A stretch of DNA of 43,219 nucleotides from an uncultured Collinsella sp. Lineage in GTDB: Bacteria > Actinomycetota > Coriobacteriia > Coriobacteriales > Coriobacteriaceae. Under the pieces are notes generated by a model, which saw only the letters and a list, made by a program, of their open reading frames with translations, was not told the origin of the DNA and did not search any database. Location of the stretch: the NCBI GenBank assembly GCA_900546455.1, contig URCS01000013.1:1-43219 (forward strand), given 5' to 3'. This document shows, one piece after another, positions 1-7,952 of this stretch (its first letter is position 1; every line of letters begins with the position of its first letter). The position numbers and the translations under genes were made by a program.

Positions 1-115
1 TCGTCGGTCGCGTACCAAAGTACGCTTCCCTCCTCTTTCACGTCACCTTGCTCGCCTAGGGGCGTTTTCGCTGACTTATGCTCAACCTGTAATGCAATTC
101 AATCCCAAGCAAGAA
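1..115. other. Left edge, no gene recognised
   Basis: No start codon with a ribosome binding site is visible on either strand here. A perfect 6-bp stem with a CAAA loop lies at 10-25 (gcgtac/gtacgc). One plus-strand frame stays open from base 1 to a stop at 154-156, so the 3' end of a gene lying mostly outside the window cannot be excluded, but its translation is not recognisable. Confidence 0.4.
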
Positions 116-148
116 GGCCGAAGCCCCAACCAGGGCTTCGGCCTTTTT
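116..148 (+). terminator. Rho-independent terminator
   Basis: A perfect 11-bp stem (116-126 with 133-143, GGCCGAAGCCC) has a 6-nt loop and is followed by five T residues at 144-148. The T tract lies on the plus strand, so it ends plus-strand transcription coming from outside the window. It also abuts the toxin stop codon and may shield that minus-strand gene from read-through. Confidence 0.8.
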
Positions 149-492
149 CATCTTAAGGTTCCGTCATATTCAACCATGGCGGGATGCTTCGACAAACGAT
201 CGGCAGCCGTCTTATAGACCTCTGAACGGTCGCGTCGACCTATTGCAACGATCTTGGCAATCTCAACCGTTCCGTCCTCTCGAATTCGAAATACCATTCG
301 GAGTCCCGCCTTTCTCCATTTAATCTTTTTGCAGCCGGCAAGCTCACCGTGAAGCGGCGTTCCGATTTCATCGACGCGCGTCTTTAATTTCGCCACTGCA
401 ATGCGGACGAGCCTTCGCTGAGAACCATCTAGTTTTTGATATTCCTTCTCGACGTCTCGATTCAAAAAGCCGACGACAAAGTGCCCGCTCAT
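148..492 (-). CDS. RelE/ParE-type toxin of a type II toxin-antitoxin pair
   Basis: The 114-residue basic protein has the RelE/ParE layout: an N-terminal helical hairpin (about 12-45), then a beta core with KIKWRKAGLRMVFRI near 54-68 and a terminal strand EIAKIVAIGRRDRSEVY. The VxxIGxRxxxxVY ending is typical of RelE-like mRNA interferases, which cut mRNA at the ribosome and are neutralised by the cognate antitoxin. It follows the antitoxin gene with a 4-nt overlap, so the two are translationally coupled and the toxin is made second. Length is within the usual 85-115 range. Whether it is a RelE-type RNase or a ParE-type gyrase poison cannot be settled from sequence; the HigB-like arginines favour RNase. 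Confidence 0.8.
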   Translation of the reverse strand: MSGHFVVGFLNRDVEKEYQKLDGSQRRLVRIAVAKLKTRVDEIGTPLHGELAGCKKIKWRKAGLRMVFRIREDGTVEIAKIVAIGRRDRSEVYKTAADRLSKHPAMVEYDGTLR

Positions 493-839
493 TCGAAAAG
501 ATCCTCATCCGAAATCGCGTCGGAGTCCATCGATTCGAACTCCGCGAGCTCCTCAGGAGTCAGGGTATCTTCAAACGGAATAAACTCATGCGGTCCGTTT
601 TTGATTCGATCCGTCGCAATGCGATCAAGCTCAAGTTCGCGAAGGTACTGCAGTGCGCCGAACATCTCCTCATAGGCAGCGTAGTCGATAATCACAGTAT
701 CGATGTCGTTATGATCGGCGATAAACTGCGGCGCGCGCTTAGCACGCTTGCGAATGGTAGATAGGGATTTGCTCGCTTCGGTGGCAGAGACAACCTGGTC
801 TTTTGTAAACACCGGTTTTTCCAGAACAAGTGGGGACAT
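489..839 (-). CDS. Phd/YefM-family antitoxin
   Basis: This 116-residue acidic protein would bind the downstream toxin and repress its own operon. The segment VVSATEASKSLSTIRKRAKR resembles the Phd/YefM DNA-binding N-terminus, followed by 'IIDYAAYEEM', the usual Phd 'L.s.e.y..l' segment. The acidic, flexible C-terminus (EELAEFESMDSDAISDEDLFE) is the expected toxin-neutralising tail. The open frame extends to 887, but the start chosen is the ATG at 839 because GGAGGT lies just upstream (about 844-849) and because the extension would run through the operator palindrome. It overlaps the toxin gene by 4 nt. Confidence 0.8.
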   Translation of the reverse strand: MSPLVLEKPVFTKDQVVSATEASKSLSTIRKRAKRAPQFIADHNDIDTVIIDYAAYEEMFGALQYLRELELDRIATDRIKNGPHEFIPFEDTLTPEELAEFESMDSDAISDEDLFE

Positions 840-858
840 CTGGACCTCCAAAAAATAA

Positions 859-900
859 TCTGGATTATATTTCAAATTATACTTCAAAATATAATCCAGA
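859..900 (-). promoter_or_regulatory. Autoregulatory operator/promoter of the toxin-antitoxin operon
   Basis: A perfect inverted repeat with 14-bp arms (TCTGGATTATATTT at 859-872 and its complement at 887-900) brackets a 14-nt AT-rich spacer about 20 nt upstream of the antitoxin start. TATAAT-like hexamers occur in the repeat and in the spacer on the minus strand, so repressor binding would block RNA polymerase. Toxin-antitoxin complexes commonly bind such paired half-sites cooperatively; that role is inferred. Confidence 0.7.
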
Positions 901-925
901 TTTTTCTTAGAAAGAAACTATTGCG

Positions 926-1939
926 CTATCGGTTCTCGATGCTTCCGATGTTCTTGAGCTCGATGGAGATGAGGCCGTTGGGCTCGTTGACGAACTCGAT
1001 GTACTCGGAGTTCGAGCCCATCTCGGCCGGGAAGCTGATCTCGATGCCCGTATCGGTACGAATCTTGTGGTTGCGCACGGCCGCACGCTCGACCTGTTTG
1101 CGCTCCACGGGCACACGCTCGGGCACCTTTTCCTCGGTCAGTGCCGCACGAACACTCTCCTTGATGACTGGCTCATCCTCAAAGACCTCGTCAACGATAT
1201 CCCAAGGCGGCAGCTCCTCGTCGTCTTCGACCTTCTCGGCAACAGCGGCTTTGACCTTAGCGAGTGCCACGGCCGTATTGGCACCGTGCTCCTCGGCAAC
1301 CTCCTCGACCACACGCGTCACGGTGTCGATAATCTCCTTGCCCGACACGCCCGTATCGCACTGCAGCAGGCCGTCAGGAATAAGCATGCGCTCCTCGCCG
1401 GCAATCTTGCGTTTCTTGTCCACGTAGCCGATCTCCATGGTGCTCGCGCGCACGATGGCGTAGCTCGGCACCTTTTGGGAGGGATTCGGCAGGATAGCGT
1501 AGTGGCGTGCGATGTCGTTGCGCACCTCGCCCTCCTCGCGGCCCACCTCATGCATAAAGGCCTGCTTGGAACCAAGCAGCATCACGGCAAACCAGCGGGC
1601 ATCCTCGTCGTCGTCAAAGTCTGCCACCAGCACGTCGGTGGACTCGGCCTTCTCTGCCTTGGTGAGCTCGGAGGAGATGAACTCCGCAATCTGCTGCGAC
1701 AGGTCCACAAACTCGCGCTCGCCAAAGAAATAGCCCTTGAGCTCGTCGCCGAATGCGGAGTTCTCGGCAAACGTGGCGCGTTTGTTATCGGCCGAAGTGC
1801 GGGCGCGACGCAGGTGCGTGGTCACGAAGTTGCGCACGGTACGGCTCTCGATATCGAGCTCGCGCTGGCTCATAACGTTGACGGCCGAGTCAAAGTCCAG
1901 GATATGTAGAATCGCATGGTTGATTTTCATATACGGCAT
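926..1939 (-). CDS. NdpA/YejK-family nucleoid-associated protein
   Basis: The 337-residue protein matches the 37-kDa nucleoid-associated family (NdpA/YejK). The hallmark N-terminus 'KINHAILHILDF' is present, as are a long helical middle (100-200) and a C-terminal part rich in charged residues. Members bind double-stranded DNA in the nucleoid; their precise role is not established. The frame opens with ATG at 1939, but a second ATG at 1930 (giving MKINHAIL) has GGA nine bases upstream and fits the family start better, so the protein may be 334 residues. A divergent gene is not present nearby, and it stands alone between the toxin-antitoxin pair and a repeat at 2008-2037. Length is close to the E. 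coli member (335). Confidence 0.85.
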   Translation of the reverse strand: MPYMKINHAILHILDFDSAVNVMSQRELDIESRTVRNFVTTHLRRARTSADNKRATFAENSAFGDELKGYFFGEREFVDLSQQIAEFISSELTKAEKAESTDVLVADFDDDEDARWFAVMLLGSKQAFMHEVGREEGEVRNDIARHYAILPNPSQKVPSYAIVRASTMEIGYVDKKRKIAGEERMLIPDGLLQCDTGVSGKEIIDTVTRVVEEVAEEHGANTAVALAKVKAAVAEKVEDDEELPPWDIVDEVFEDEPVIKESVRAALTEEKVPERVPVERKQVERAAVRNHKIRTDTGIEISFPAEMGSNSEYIEFVNEPNGLISIELKNIGSIENR

Positions 1940-2007
1940 TCCGTTCTAGATCGATTTCAGCACGAATCAGTATAGCGGTCGAGCCCGCCCCAGGCGCATC
2001 GAAGATT

Positions 2008-2037
2008 GGTGCATCGGGGACAGGCTGCTTTGCACCA
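2008..2037 (+). repeat. REP-like repeat, copy A (GGGACAGG family)
   Basis: This 30-nt unit begins GGTGCATCGGGGACAGG and ends CTTTGCACCA. With one flanking base pair more on each side it forms an inverted repeat (attggtgca at 2005-2013, tgcaccaat at 2031-2039). A second copy lies inverted at 3233-3262 and agrees at 24 of 30 positions by direct comparison, so the two copies bracket the DUF2974 gene. Confidence 0.6.
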
Positions 2038-2041
2038 ATGG

Positions 2042-3202
2042 TTAGCGCAGGAGCTCGGACTGCCAAGCCTCGAGCTGTTCTGCCAAACTCTTGCCGGCAG
2101 CCGGCATGTCAATCTGGGGTCGTTTGGGCAGCAATGCGCATTTAAGGATTGCCACGATGGTCTGCGAAACAAAGCGTCGCGTATCCTTGTCAAAGCCTTG
2201 CGCAGCCTGGAGCATCACGGGTAGGCTCTCGCGCAGATTCCCAGCGATATCCGCAAACCGCTCAGCACCCGTAGCCTCAAACACAGAGAACAACGCATCT
2301 ACAAAACGCTCGCGCTCGCTAGGCGACACTGCAAGCAGCATCTCGCGAATGGAGCCATCAACGTATCGAGCGCCGGCGGACAGACGCTCGCAGTACACGA
2401 AGTCGTGGCCATCAACCACCCAGCTAAAGGGATTGTGCTGCAGCAGGCTGAACTCGGTGCTCTCAACGATGGCATAGTCCTCCTGCGTCTCGAACATCAT
2501 GCCAAAGATCGACGATCGAGGTAGCGTCTTGTCGATTCGACCGGAAAGATCGGCAAAGGCGTCGCCGTTCAGAAACTCCTCGACGAAGCCCGGACCATCA
2601 TGGGAATATGCCCGTTCGATTCGCTCACGGGCGACATCGGAGCACATCGCCGCACCGTACACCGCAAGGTTTCCACCCTTGGAATGACCTCCGCACAAAA
2701 GCTGTCCGTCAATCGCATCCGCCGCCTCGTCCACATAACGCACCGCGGATTCCTGGGCCGGCACAGGACACCGGAACGCCATGTTAAAGTCCTCTTTCCA
2801 GCCCACAATCGTGCTGTCGGTCCCCCGGAAGGAAAGATAACTAAACCCCGCCGGAAACCGGAACGCCATGGCTGCAAACTGCTCTGTCGCCACCACATCG
2901 CTCACGGCACGATAGCCGCAAACGTGCACGCCACGGTAGCGAGGGCTTGCTGCCACGGCCTCCAACAAGGCCCTGCTCCCCTCTGGGTCCCACAAGTCGT
3001 CAATCATGTCCCGGTAGCACTCGGCACGCAGCAGCTCGCGTACGTCTAGGCCCTGCCAGTTCGTCAGCTCCGCCATATCACCCGGCAAACGCAAATAGGA
3101 CAACCACGCAAAGACCAGGCTATCCACCGCGCAGAACGGCCGCTCCTCAAACGAATCAAACGCCGTCTGGGCATAGGTCAAAAAATTAGGCGAATCCGAC
3201 AT
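2042..3202 (-). CDS. DUF2974 (Mbeg1-like) alpha/beta-hydrolase
   Basis: The 386-residue protein belongs to the Mbeg1-like/DUF2974 group of lipase-class-3-like hydrolases. The nucleophile elbow GGHSKGGN puts the probable catalytic serine at residue 174, and 'LSFRGTDST' at 123-131 supplies the usual oxyanion-hole segment of class 3 lipases. There is no signal peptide, so it is probably cytoplasmic; the substrate is unknown. The reading frame runs up to 3406 but would then overlap ldh; the ATG at 3202 is chosen because GGAGGG lies directly upstream (3204-3210). It is a single-gene unit after the ldh terminator and is flanked by inverted REP-like copies. Confidence 0.8.
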   Translation of the reverse strand: MSDSPNFLTYAQTAFDSFEERPFCAVDSLVFAWLSYLRLPGDMAELTNWQGLDVRELLRAECYRDMIDDLWDPEGSRALLEAVAASPRYRGVHVCGYRAVSDVVATEQFAAMAFRFPAGFSYLSFRGTDSTIVGWKEDFNMAFRCPVPAQESAVRYVDEAADAIDGQLLCGGHSKGGNLAVYGAAMCSDVARERIERAYSHDGPGFVEEFLNGDAFADLSGRIDKTLPRSSIFGMMFETQEDYAIVESTEFSLLQHNPFSWVVDGHDFVYCERLSAGARYVDGSIREMLLAVSPSERERFVDALFSVFEATGAERFADIAGNLRESLPVMLQAAQGFDKDTRRFVSQTIVAILKCALLPKRPQIDMPAAGKSLAEQLEAWQSELLR

Positions 3203-3232
3203 GGCCCTCCCATCAACTATGGTGCATTGGGG

Positions 3233-3262
3233 TGGTGCAAAGTAACCTGACCCCCTCGCACC
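3233..3262 (-). repeat. REP-like repeat, copy B
   Basis: Read on the minus strand this 30-nt unit starts GGTGCGAGGGGGTCAGG and ends CTTTGCACCA, agreeing with copy A (2008-2037) at 24 of 30 positions in opposite orientation. It falls between the ldh terminator and the DUF2974 ribosome binding site, so it would lie in the leader of that gene. Confidence 0.55.
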
Positions 3263-3298
3263 AAAAAGGCACCCGGACCGTGTGGCCCGGACGCCTTT
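3263..3298 (-). terminator. Rho-independent terminator of ldh
   Basis: On the minus strand a 15-bp stem (3284-3298 with 3265-3279), including three G-U pairs and an ACAC loop, is followed by TTTTT. It lies about 30 nt after the ldh stop codon. Confidence 0.85.
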
Positions 3299-3329
3299 CA
3301 TTGTAGTCTGTTGCCCAAAAGAGCTTGAT

Positions 3330-4280
3330 TTAGCAGGAGAAGTCGACGCTGTCGATGATATCCTTGAGGGCCTTGGCGGAGGCGGTGAGCTCATGCTGCT
3401 CGTCATCGTTCAGCGGCACGGGTACGCGGCAGACGACGCCGTCGCGGCCAACGACCGTCGGCATGGAGATGGCCAGATCGGACAGGCCATACTCGCCCAC
3501 CATGAGCGAGGAGACAGGCAGAACGGTCTGCTCATCGCGCATGACGGCAGTGCAGATGCGCTTGACGGCCATGGCAACGCCATAGTAGGTAGCGTGCTTC
3601 TTCTCGATGATGGTGTAGGCGGAGTTCTTGACGTCCTCGGCGATACGCTTCTCGGCAGCCTCGTGCTCCAGATGACCGTGAAGCTCGCAGAAGGTGTTCA
3701 GCGGAACGCCAGCAACCTGAGCGCTGGACCAAGCGACAAACTCGGAGTCGCCGTGCTCGCCCATGACATAGGCCTGGACATCGCGCGGGTCAACCTCGAC
3801 GTGGGCACCAAGCATCTGCTGCAGACGGCCAGTGTCGAGCACGGTGCCGGAGCCGATGACATGGCCCTCGGGCAGGCCGGACATCTTGATGGCGGCATAG
3901 GTCAGAACATCGACCGGGTTGGAGACAATGAGCAGAATGCCGTCAAAGCCAGACTTCTTAATCTCGGGGATAATGGACTTAAAGATATTGACGTTCTTGT
4001 TGACCAGGTCCAGGCGGGTCTCACCGGGCTTCTGGGCAGCGCCAGCGGTGACGACGATCATGGCGGCGTCGGCGACATCGGAATAATCGCCGGCATAGAT
4101 CTTCATCGGCTCGGCAAACGTCATGCCGTGCGCGATATCCAGGGCCTCACCCTCGGCGCGGTTCTTGTCCACGTCGATGAGGACCATCTCGGAGAACAGA
4201 CCACTCTGCATCAGCGCGAACGCCGAAGACGAACCGACGAAACCGCAGCCGACAATAGCGACCTTCTTCTCGTTAACCAT
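3330..4280 (-). CDS. ldh: L-lactate dehydrogenase
   Basis: The enzyme reduces pyruvate to L-lactate and regenerates NAD+ in fermentation. The 316-residue protein carries the Rossmann motif GCGFVG (11-16), the substrate-loop segment AAQKPGETR (81-89) in which Gln83 marks lactate rather than malate dehydrogenase, the SNPVD segment (120-124), and the catalytic histidine in GEHGDSEF (His177). Length matches the family. The start at 4280 is supported by GGGAG seven bases upstream; an upstream ATG in frame lies inside a hairpin leader. The gene is monocistronic, ended by the terminator at 3263-3298, and its leader carries a strong hairpin (4307-4337). Confidence 0.95.
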   Translation of the reverse strand: MVNEKKVAIVGCGFVGSSSAFALMQSGLFSEMVLIDVDKNRAEGEALDIAHGMTFAEPMKIYAGDYSDVADAAMIVVTAGAAQKPGETRLDLVNKNVNIFKSIIPEIKKSGFDGILLIVSNPVDVLTYAAIKMSGLPEGHVIGSGTVLDTGRLQQMLGAHVEVDPRDVQAYVMGEHGDSEFVAWSSAQVAGVPLNTFCELHGHLEHEAAEKRIAEDVKNSAYTIIEKKHATYYGVAMAVKRICTAVMRDEQTVLPVSSLMVGEYGLSDLAISMPTVVGRDGVVCRVPVPLNDDEQHELTASAKALKDIIDSVDFSC

Positions 4281-4306
4281 TAGAAACTCCCATCTCACTC
4301 CACAAA

Positions 4307-4337
4307 CAAGCCGCCCGGGAACGACCCGAGCGGCTTG
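4307..4337 (-). promoter_or_regulatory. Hairpin in the ldh leader, terminator-like
   Basis: An 8-bp outer stem (4307-4314 with 4330-4337), one mismatch, and a 4-bp inner stem enclose a 5-nt loop. On the minus strand it is followed by TTTG only, a weak U tract, and then within 20 nt by the ldh ribosome binding site. It may be the terminator of the upstream aminotransferase gene or a leader structure of ldh. Confidence 0.5.
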
Positions 4338-4481
4338 CCGTAATCCCAATACATCCAATCGGGACTTTGATTATGCTCCTATTCGCAGCCAAAAATCGAC
4401 CGTTTACCGAAATTGTTTGCAGGATTCGTAAAATAACTGCACGAAATCGGTTTCGAGCTATTGACGAGGCGAAATAGCTTT

Positions 4482-5645
4482 CTAATACAGGCCCGCCTCG
4501 CGAATGGCCTCGACAGCCAAAGCAATCTGATCGGGTGGCAGAACCAGCGCCATGCGCACGTGCCCCTCGCCCGAAGGACCAAAGCTCGCGCCCGGCGTCA
4601 CCACAACGCCGGCCTTCTCCATGAGCTCCTCGCAAAACGCCATGGAATCGGTGCGACCACCGGGAAGCTTGGCCCACACAAACATAGAGCCATGCGCGTT
4701 GGGACGCTCCCAGCCCAGGCCCTCAAGACCGTCGCACAGGGCGTCGCGGCGCTCCTGGTACTTCAGACGCTGCGCCTCGACTTCATCGCGCGGACCTTTC
4801 AGGCAGGCGATGGCGGCCTTCTGGATCGGGGAGAACATGCCAAAGTCAATCTGGCTGCGCAGCTTGGCAAAGGCAGAGACCACGTCCTCTCGGCCGACCA
4901 AAAAGCCGATACGGGCACCGGTGACGTTAAACGACTTGGAAAGCGAGAAGAACTCGACGCCCACCTCGAGCGCACCGGGATACTGCAAGAAGCTGCCGCC
5001 GGGCTCGCCGTCAAACACGATGTCGGAGTATGCGTTGTCGTGAACGATGAGCAGGTCGTGCTCGCGTGCAAAAGCGATGATCTCCTCGTAGATCTCGGGC
5101 GTGCCCACCGAGCCCACCGGGTTCGCGGGCAGCGACACGATCATATACTTGGCACGATCGGCAACCTCGGGATCGATGCCCGCCACATAGGGCAGGTAAT
5201 TGTGCTCGGCAACCAACGGATAGTACTCGAGTTTGGCATCGGCGATTTTGGCGCCCGCCTCGAAGACCGGGTAGCACGGATCGGGCACCAGGATAGTATC
5301 GCCCGGATCGAGCAGGGCCAGGCCCAAATGACCCACGCCCTCCTGCGTGCCGTTGCACGACTGCACCATGGACGGCGTAATGCCCGAAACGCCGAAGCGG
5401 CGCTCATAGTAATCGCACACGGCTTGCTTGAGCTCGGGCAGGTCGCGCAGGGCATACTTCCACATCTCGGGATCTTGGGCTGCTTGCGTGAGCGCCTCGA
5501 CCACATGGTCGTACGGCTTAAAGTCGGGCGTTCCCACGCTCATGTTGTAAATGGTCTTGCCCTGAGCCTTCAGCGCAAGCAGTTTGTTGTTGAGCGAGGC
5601 GAAGACCTCCGCGCCAAAGCGGTCGAGACGCTGCGATGCCTGCAT
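4482..5645 (-). CDS. Class I/II PLP-dependent aminotransferase
   Basis: This fold-type I aminotransferase of 387 residues transfers amino groups with pyridoxal phosphate. The Schiff-base lysine is Lys237 in SLSKSFNVTG; other cofactor contacts are visible at Asn175-Pro176 (NPVG), Asp203 and Tyr206 (HDNAYSD) and Arg245 (GARIGF), with a C-terminal substrate arginine in GHVRMAL. The overall sequence is of the LL-diaminopimelate/aspartate aminotransferase-like type found in anaerobes; exact substrate specificity cannot be read. The open frame starts at 5708, but this extension passes through a terminator hairpin; the ATG at 5645 has AAAGGTGG upstream and is preferred. It is transcribed with or after nadE and before ldh. 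Confidence 0.85.
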   Translation of the reverse strand: MQASQRLDRFGAEVFASLNNKLLALKAQGKTIYNMSVGTPDFKPYDHVVEALTQAAQDPEMWKYALRDLPELKQAVCDYYERRFGVSGITPSMVQSCNGTQEGVGHLGLALLDPGDTILVPDPCYPVFEAGAKIADAKLEYYPLVAEHNYLPYVAGIDPEVADRAKYMIVSLPANPVGSVGTPEIYEEIIAFAREHDLLIVHDNAYSDIVFDGEPGGSFLQYPGALEVGVEFFSLSKSFNVTGARIGFLVGREDVVSAFAKLRSQIDFGMFSPIQKAAIACLKGPRDEVEAQRLKYQERRDALCDGLEGLGWERPNAHGSMFVWAKLPGGRTDSMAFCEELMEKAGVVVTPGASFGPSGEGHVRMALVLPPDQIALAVEAIREAGLY

Positions 5646-5664
5646 GGTGCCACCTTTCGATATG

Positions 5665-5695
5665 AAAAACGCGGCGCTCCAACAAGAGCGCCGCG
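5665..5695 (-). terminator. Strong terminator just ahead of the aminotransferase ribosome binding site
   Basis: A perfect 10-bp GC-rich stem (CGCGGCGCTC, 5670-5679 with 5686-5695) with a 6-nt loop is followed on the minus strand by TTTTT (5669-5665). It ends nadE transcription but sits only about 20 nt before the next start codon, so the downstream gene must be initiated upstream of it and read through, or start almost on it. Confidence 0.85.
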
Positions 5696-5763
5696 CGATA
5701 CGGGCCATCAGATTGCAAAAGTGTAACGCTTACAAACCCCGTATTGGTTCAATTTGGCCAACC

Positions 5764-7764
5764 TTAGTCAATTGCATTGAGCGCGTCGATCTGCGCAAGC
5801 CACAAACGCGAGCTGGCGTCACTCGGCATACGCCAATCGCCGCGCGGGCTGAGCGTCACCGAGCCCACCTTGGGACCATCGGGCAGGCAGCTGCGCTTAA
5901 ACTGCTGGGCAAAGAAGCGACGATAGAACGTACGCAGCCACGTGTGGATGGTAGCCTCGTCGTAGACGCCCTCGAAGCTCTTGAGCGCCATGCGGTAGAT
6001 CTTGCCCGGCTCAAAGCCAAAACGCAGCAGGTAATAGAGGAAGTAATCGTGCAGCTCGTACGGCCCCACCAAATCCTCGGTCTTCTGTGCAATCTCGCCG
6101 TCGCCCGTGGGCGGCAGAAGCTCGGGGGACACCGGCGTATCGAGGATATCGAGCAAGACCTCGGCAATACGCCCGCCAAAGACATCAGCCGCATAGCGCA
6201 CCAGATGGCGCACAAGCGTCTTGGGCACGCTCGCGTTGACGGCGTACATGCTCATGTGGTCGCCGTTATAGGTAGCCCAGCCGAGCGCCAGCTCCGACAG
6301 GTCGCCGGTACCGATGACAAAGCCGCCAGCCTGGTTGGCCAGGTCCATCAGAATCTGCGTACGCTCGCGGGCCTGGCTGTTCTCGTAGGTCACGTCCTGC
6401 ACGGCCGAATCGTGCTCAATGTCCTTAAAGTGCTGCTCCACAGCCGCGTGGATCGAAACCTCGCGGAAGCTTACACCCAGGTCGCGAGCGAGCGACTCGG
6501 CATTCGACTTGGTGCGATGCGTCGTGCCAAAACCTGGCATGGAGACCGCCGTGATACCCGTACGCGGCAGCCCCAGCGCATCGAAGGCACGCACGGTCAC
6601 AAGCAGTGCCAGCGTGGAGTCCAAGCCGCCCGAAAGACCGATGACTGCAGCCTTGGTACCCGTATGGGCAAGGCGGGTCTTGAGGCCGGCGGTTTGTAAA
6701 TCGAGGATGGTCTCGCAACGCTCGGCCAGGTCGCCGTGGTCGGCCGGCACAAAAGGCGCGCGGGGGAAGACACGGTCGATATCGCAGGCATCGCGCAGGA
6801 CAGGCTCTTTGGCCAGCACGCCCTCAAACGAAAACTCAACGGTCGTGGCCTCCGGCGCATCGTCCGCGCGCGTCCACGTCGTCGAGCGACGGCGCTCGGC
6901 AACCAGGCGGTCAAGATCGACATCGGCCACCGCCATATCGCAGGTGAGGAGCTTCGTGGCGGCGAGCTTAGATCCGTTTTCATAGACGAGGTTCTCGCCC
7001 GCAAAGACCATATCGGTCGTGGACTCGCCCTCACTCGCGTCCGCATAGGCATAGGCGCAGTACAGGCGCGCGCTCTGGTTGGATATGAGGCTGCGTCGGT
7101 AATCTGCCTTACCGATGATCTCGTCGGAAGCGGAGGGGTTGAGAATCACCGTGGCACCGGCAAGCGCCATCTTGGTCGAGGGCGGCGCAGGTACCCACAG
7201 GTCCTCACAGACCTCGACGCCCAGCACCAGGTCCTCAGCACCCTCATCACAGCAGCGGTAGACAAGCCCCGAACCCAGCGGAACCGGACCCTGACCGGCA
7301 AACTCGACCCACACAGGATCTGCGGGCGCCGGAGCAAACCAGCGGCGCTCGTAGAACTCGCCATAGTTGGGCAGATACTTCTTGGCCGTAAGGCCCAAAA
7401 GCTCGCCCGCGCAGCACACGGCGGCGCAGTTGTAGATGTTTTCTGCCACCGCAACGGGCAAGCCAACGGTAAAGACAATCGGCAGCTCACGAGTCTCATC
7501 GAGGATATGCACCAGAGCAGCCTCGCAGGCATGCAGCAGCGTGCGGTTATGGAACAGGTCGGCCGCGGTATAGCCGCACAAGTTGAGCTCGGGCAGCACC
7601 AGCGCGCGAACGCCGCGCTCGGCAGCCTCGCGAACAGCCGCTAACGCAACCTCGGCATTGCCCTCGACATCGGCCACGCGAATCTGCGGCGACGCCGCCG
7701 CCACACGCAAAAAGCCATCGTTCTTATTAGCCGAAACGCAGCATTGCCTTGTTGATCTGGACAC
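5764..7764 (-). CDS. nadE: Glutamine-dependent NAD+ synthetase
   Basis: It amidates nicotinate adenine dinucleotide to NAD+ using ammonia from glutamine. The 666-residue protein has two domains: an N-terminal nitrilase-type glutaminase with Glu59 (LPEL), Lys128 (AKKYLPNYGEF) and Cys186 (GVEVCEDLW), and a C-terminal ATP-pyrophosphatase synthetase with the P-loop SGGLDS at 378-383 and GTGDLSELALGW further on. Size and order match the two-domain actinobacterial type. The start is GTG at 7764, supported by AAGGGG six bases upstream; an internal start near residue 17 (GFLRVAAASP) would also keep the domain. The gene sits next to the AT-rich island and marks the edge of ordinary chromosomal sequence. 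Confidence 0.93.
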   Translation of the reverse strand: MSRSTRQCCVSANKNDGFLRVAAASPQIRVADVEGNAEVALAAVREAAERGVRALVLPELNLCGYTAADLFHNRTLLHACEAALVHILDETRELPIVFTVGLPVAVAENIYNCAAVCCAGELLGLTAKKYLPNYGEFYERRWFAPAPADPVWVEFAGQGPVPLGSGLVYRCCDEGAEDLVLGVEVCEDLWVPAPPSTKMALAGATVILNPSASDEIIGKADYRRSLISNQSARLYCAYAYADASEGESTTDMVFAGENLVYENGSKLAATKLLTCDMAVADVDLDRLVAERRRSTTWTRADDAPEATTVEFSFEGVLAKEPVLRDACDIDRVFPRAPFVPADHGDLAERCETILDLQTAGLKTRLAHTGTKAAVIGLSGGLDSTLALLVTVRAFDALGLPRTGITAVSMPGFGTTHRTKSNAESLARDLGVSFREVSIHAAVEQHFKDIEHDSAVQDVTYENSQARERTQILMDLANQAGGFVIGTGDLSELALGWATYNGDHMSMYAVNASVPKTLVRHLVRYAADVFGGRIAEVLLDILDTPVSPELLPPTGDGEIAQKTEDLVGPYELHDYFLYYLLRFGFEPGKIYRMALKSFEGVYDEATIHTWLRTFYRRFFAQQFKRSCLPDGPKVGSVTLSPRGDWRMPSDASSRLWLAQIDALNAID

Positions 7765-7894
7765 TGGAGGCCCCTTCTACCCTGAGATTCAGTCTAACGG
7801 ACGTTCACATATCTCTAACTAGCCAAAGCAACCTCCCAGTTTACTGAGAGGCCAACCTGTGCTAAGAGCATGTAGTTCAAAAATATCTTTAATT

Positions 7895-7928
7895 AAAAAA
7901 GGAGAAATCGATAATCGACTTCTCCTTT
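7895..7928 (-). terminator. Terminator of the radical SAM peptide operon
   Basis: On the minus strand a 14-bp stem with one G-U pair (7915-7928 with 7898-7911, AAAGGAGAA at its base) and a 3-nt loop is followed by TTTTTT. It begins 24 nt after the stop codon of the 36-residue peptide, which marks that peptide gene as the last gene of the operon. Confidence 0.88.
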
Positions 7929-7952
7929 AAGCGAGGCGAGTAAATTCCGAAA

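Noticed and set aside
436..1909. Plus-strand open frames (e.g. 436-675, 921-1427, 1067-1909) opposite the antitoxin and nucleoid-protein genes
   Set aside because: They lie antisense to well-supported genes, have no ribosome binding sites and read as low-complexity shadows of GC-rich codons.
3282..4283. 333-codon plus-strand frame opposite ldh
   Set aside because: Exact mirror of ldh codons; His/Leu/Gly-rich translation with no family resemblance.
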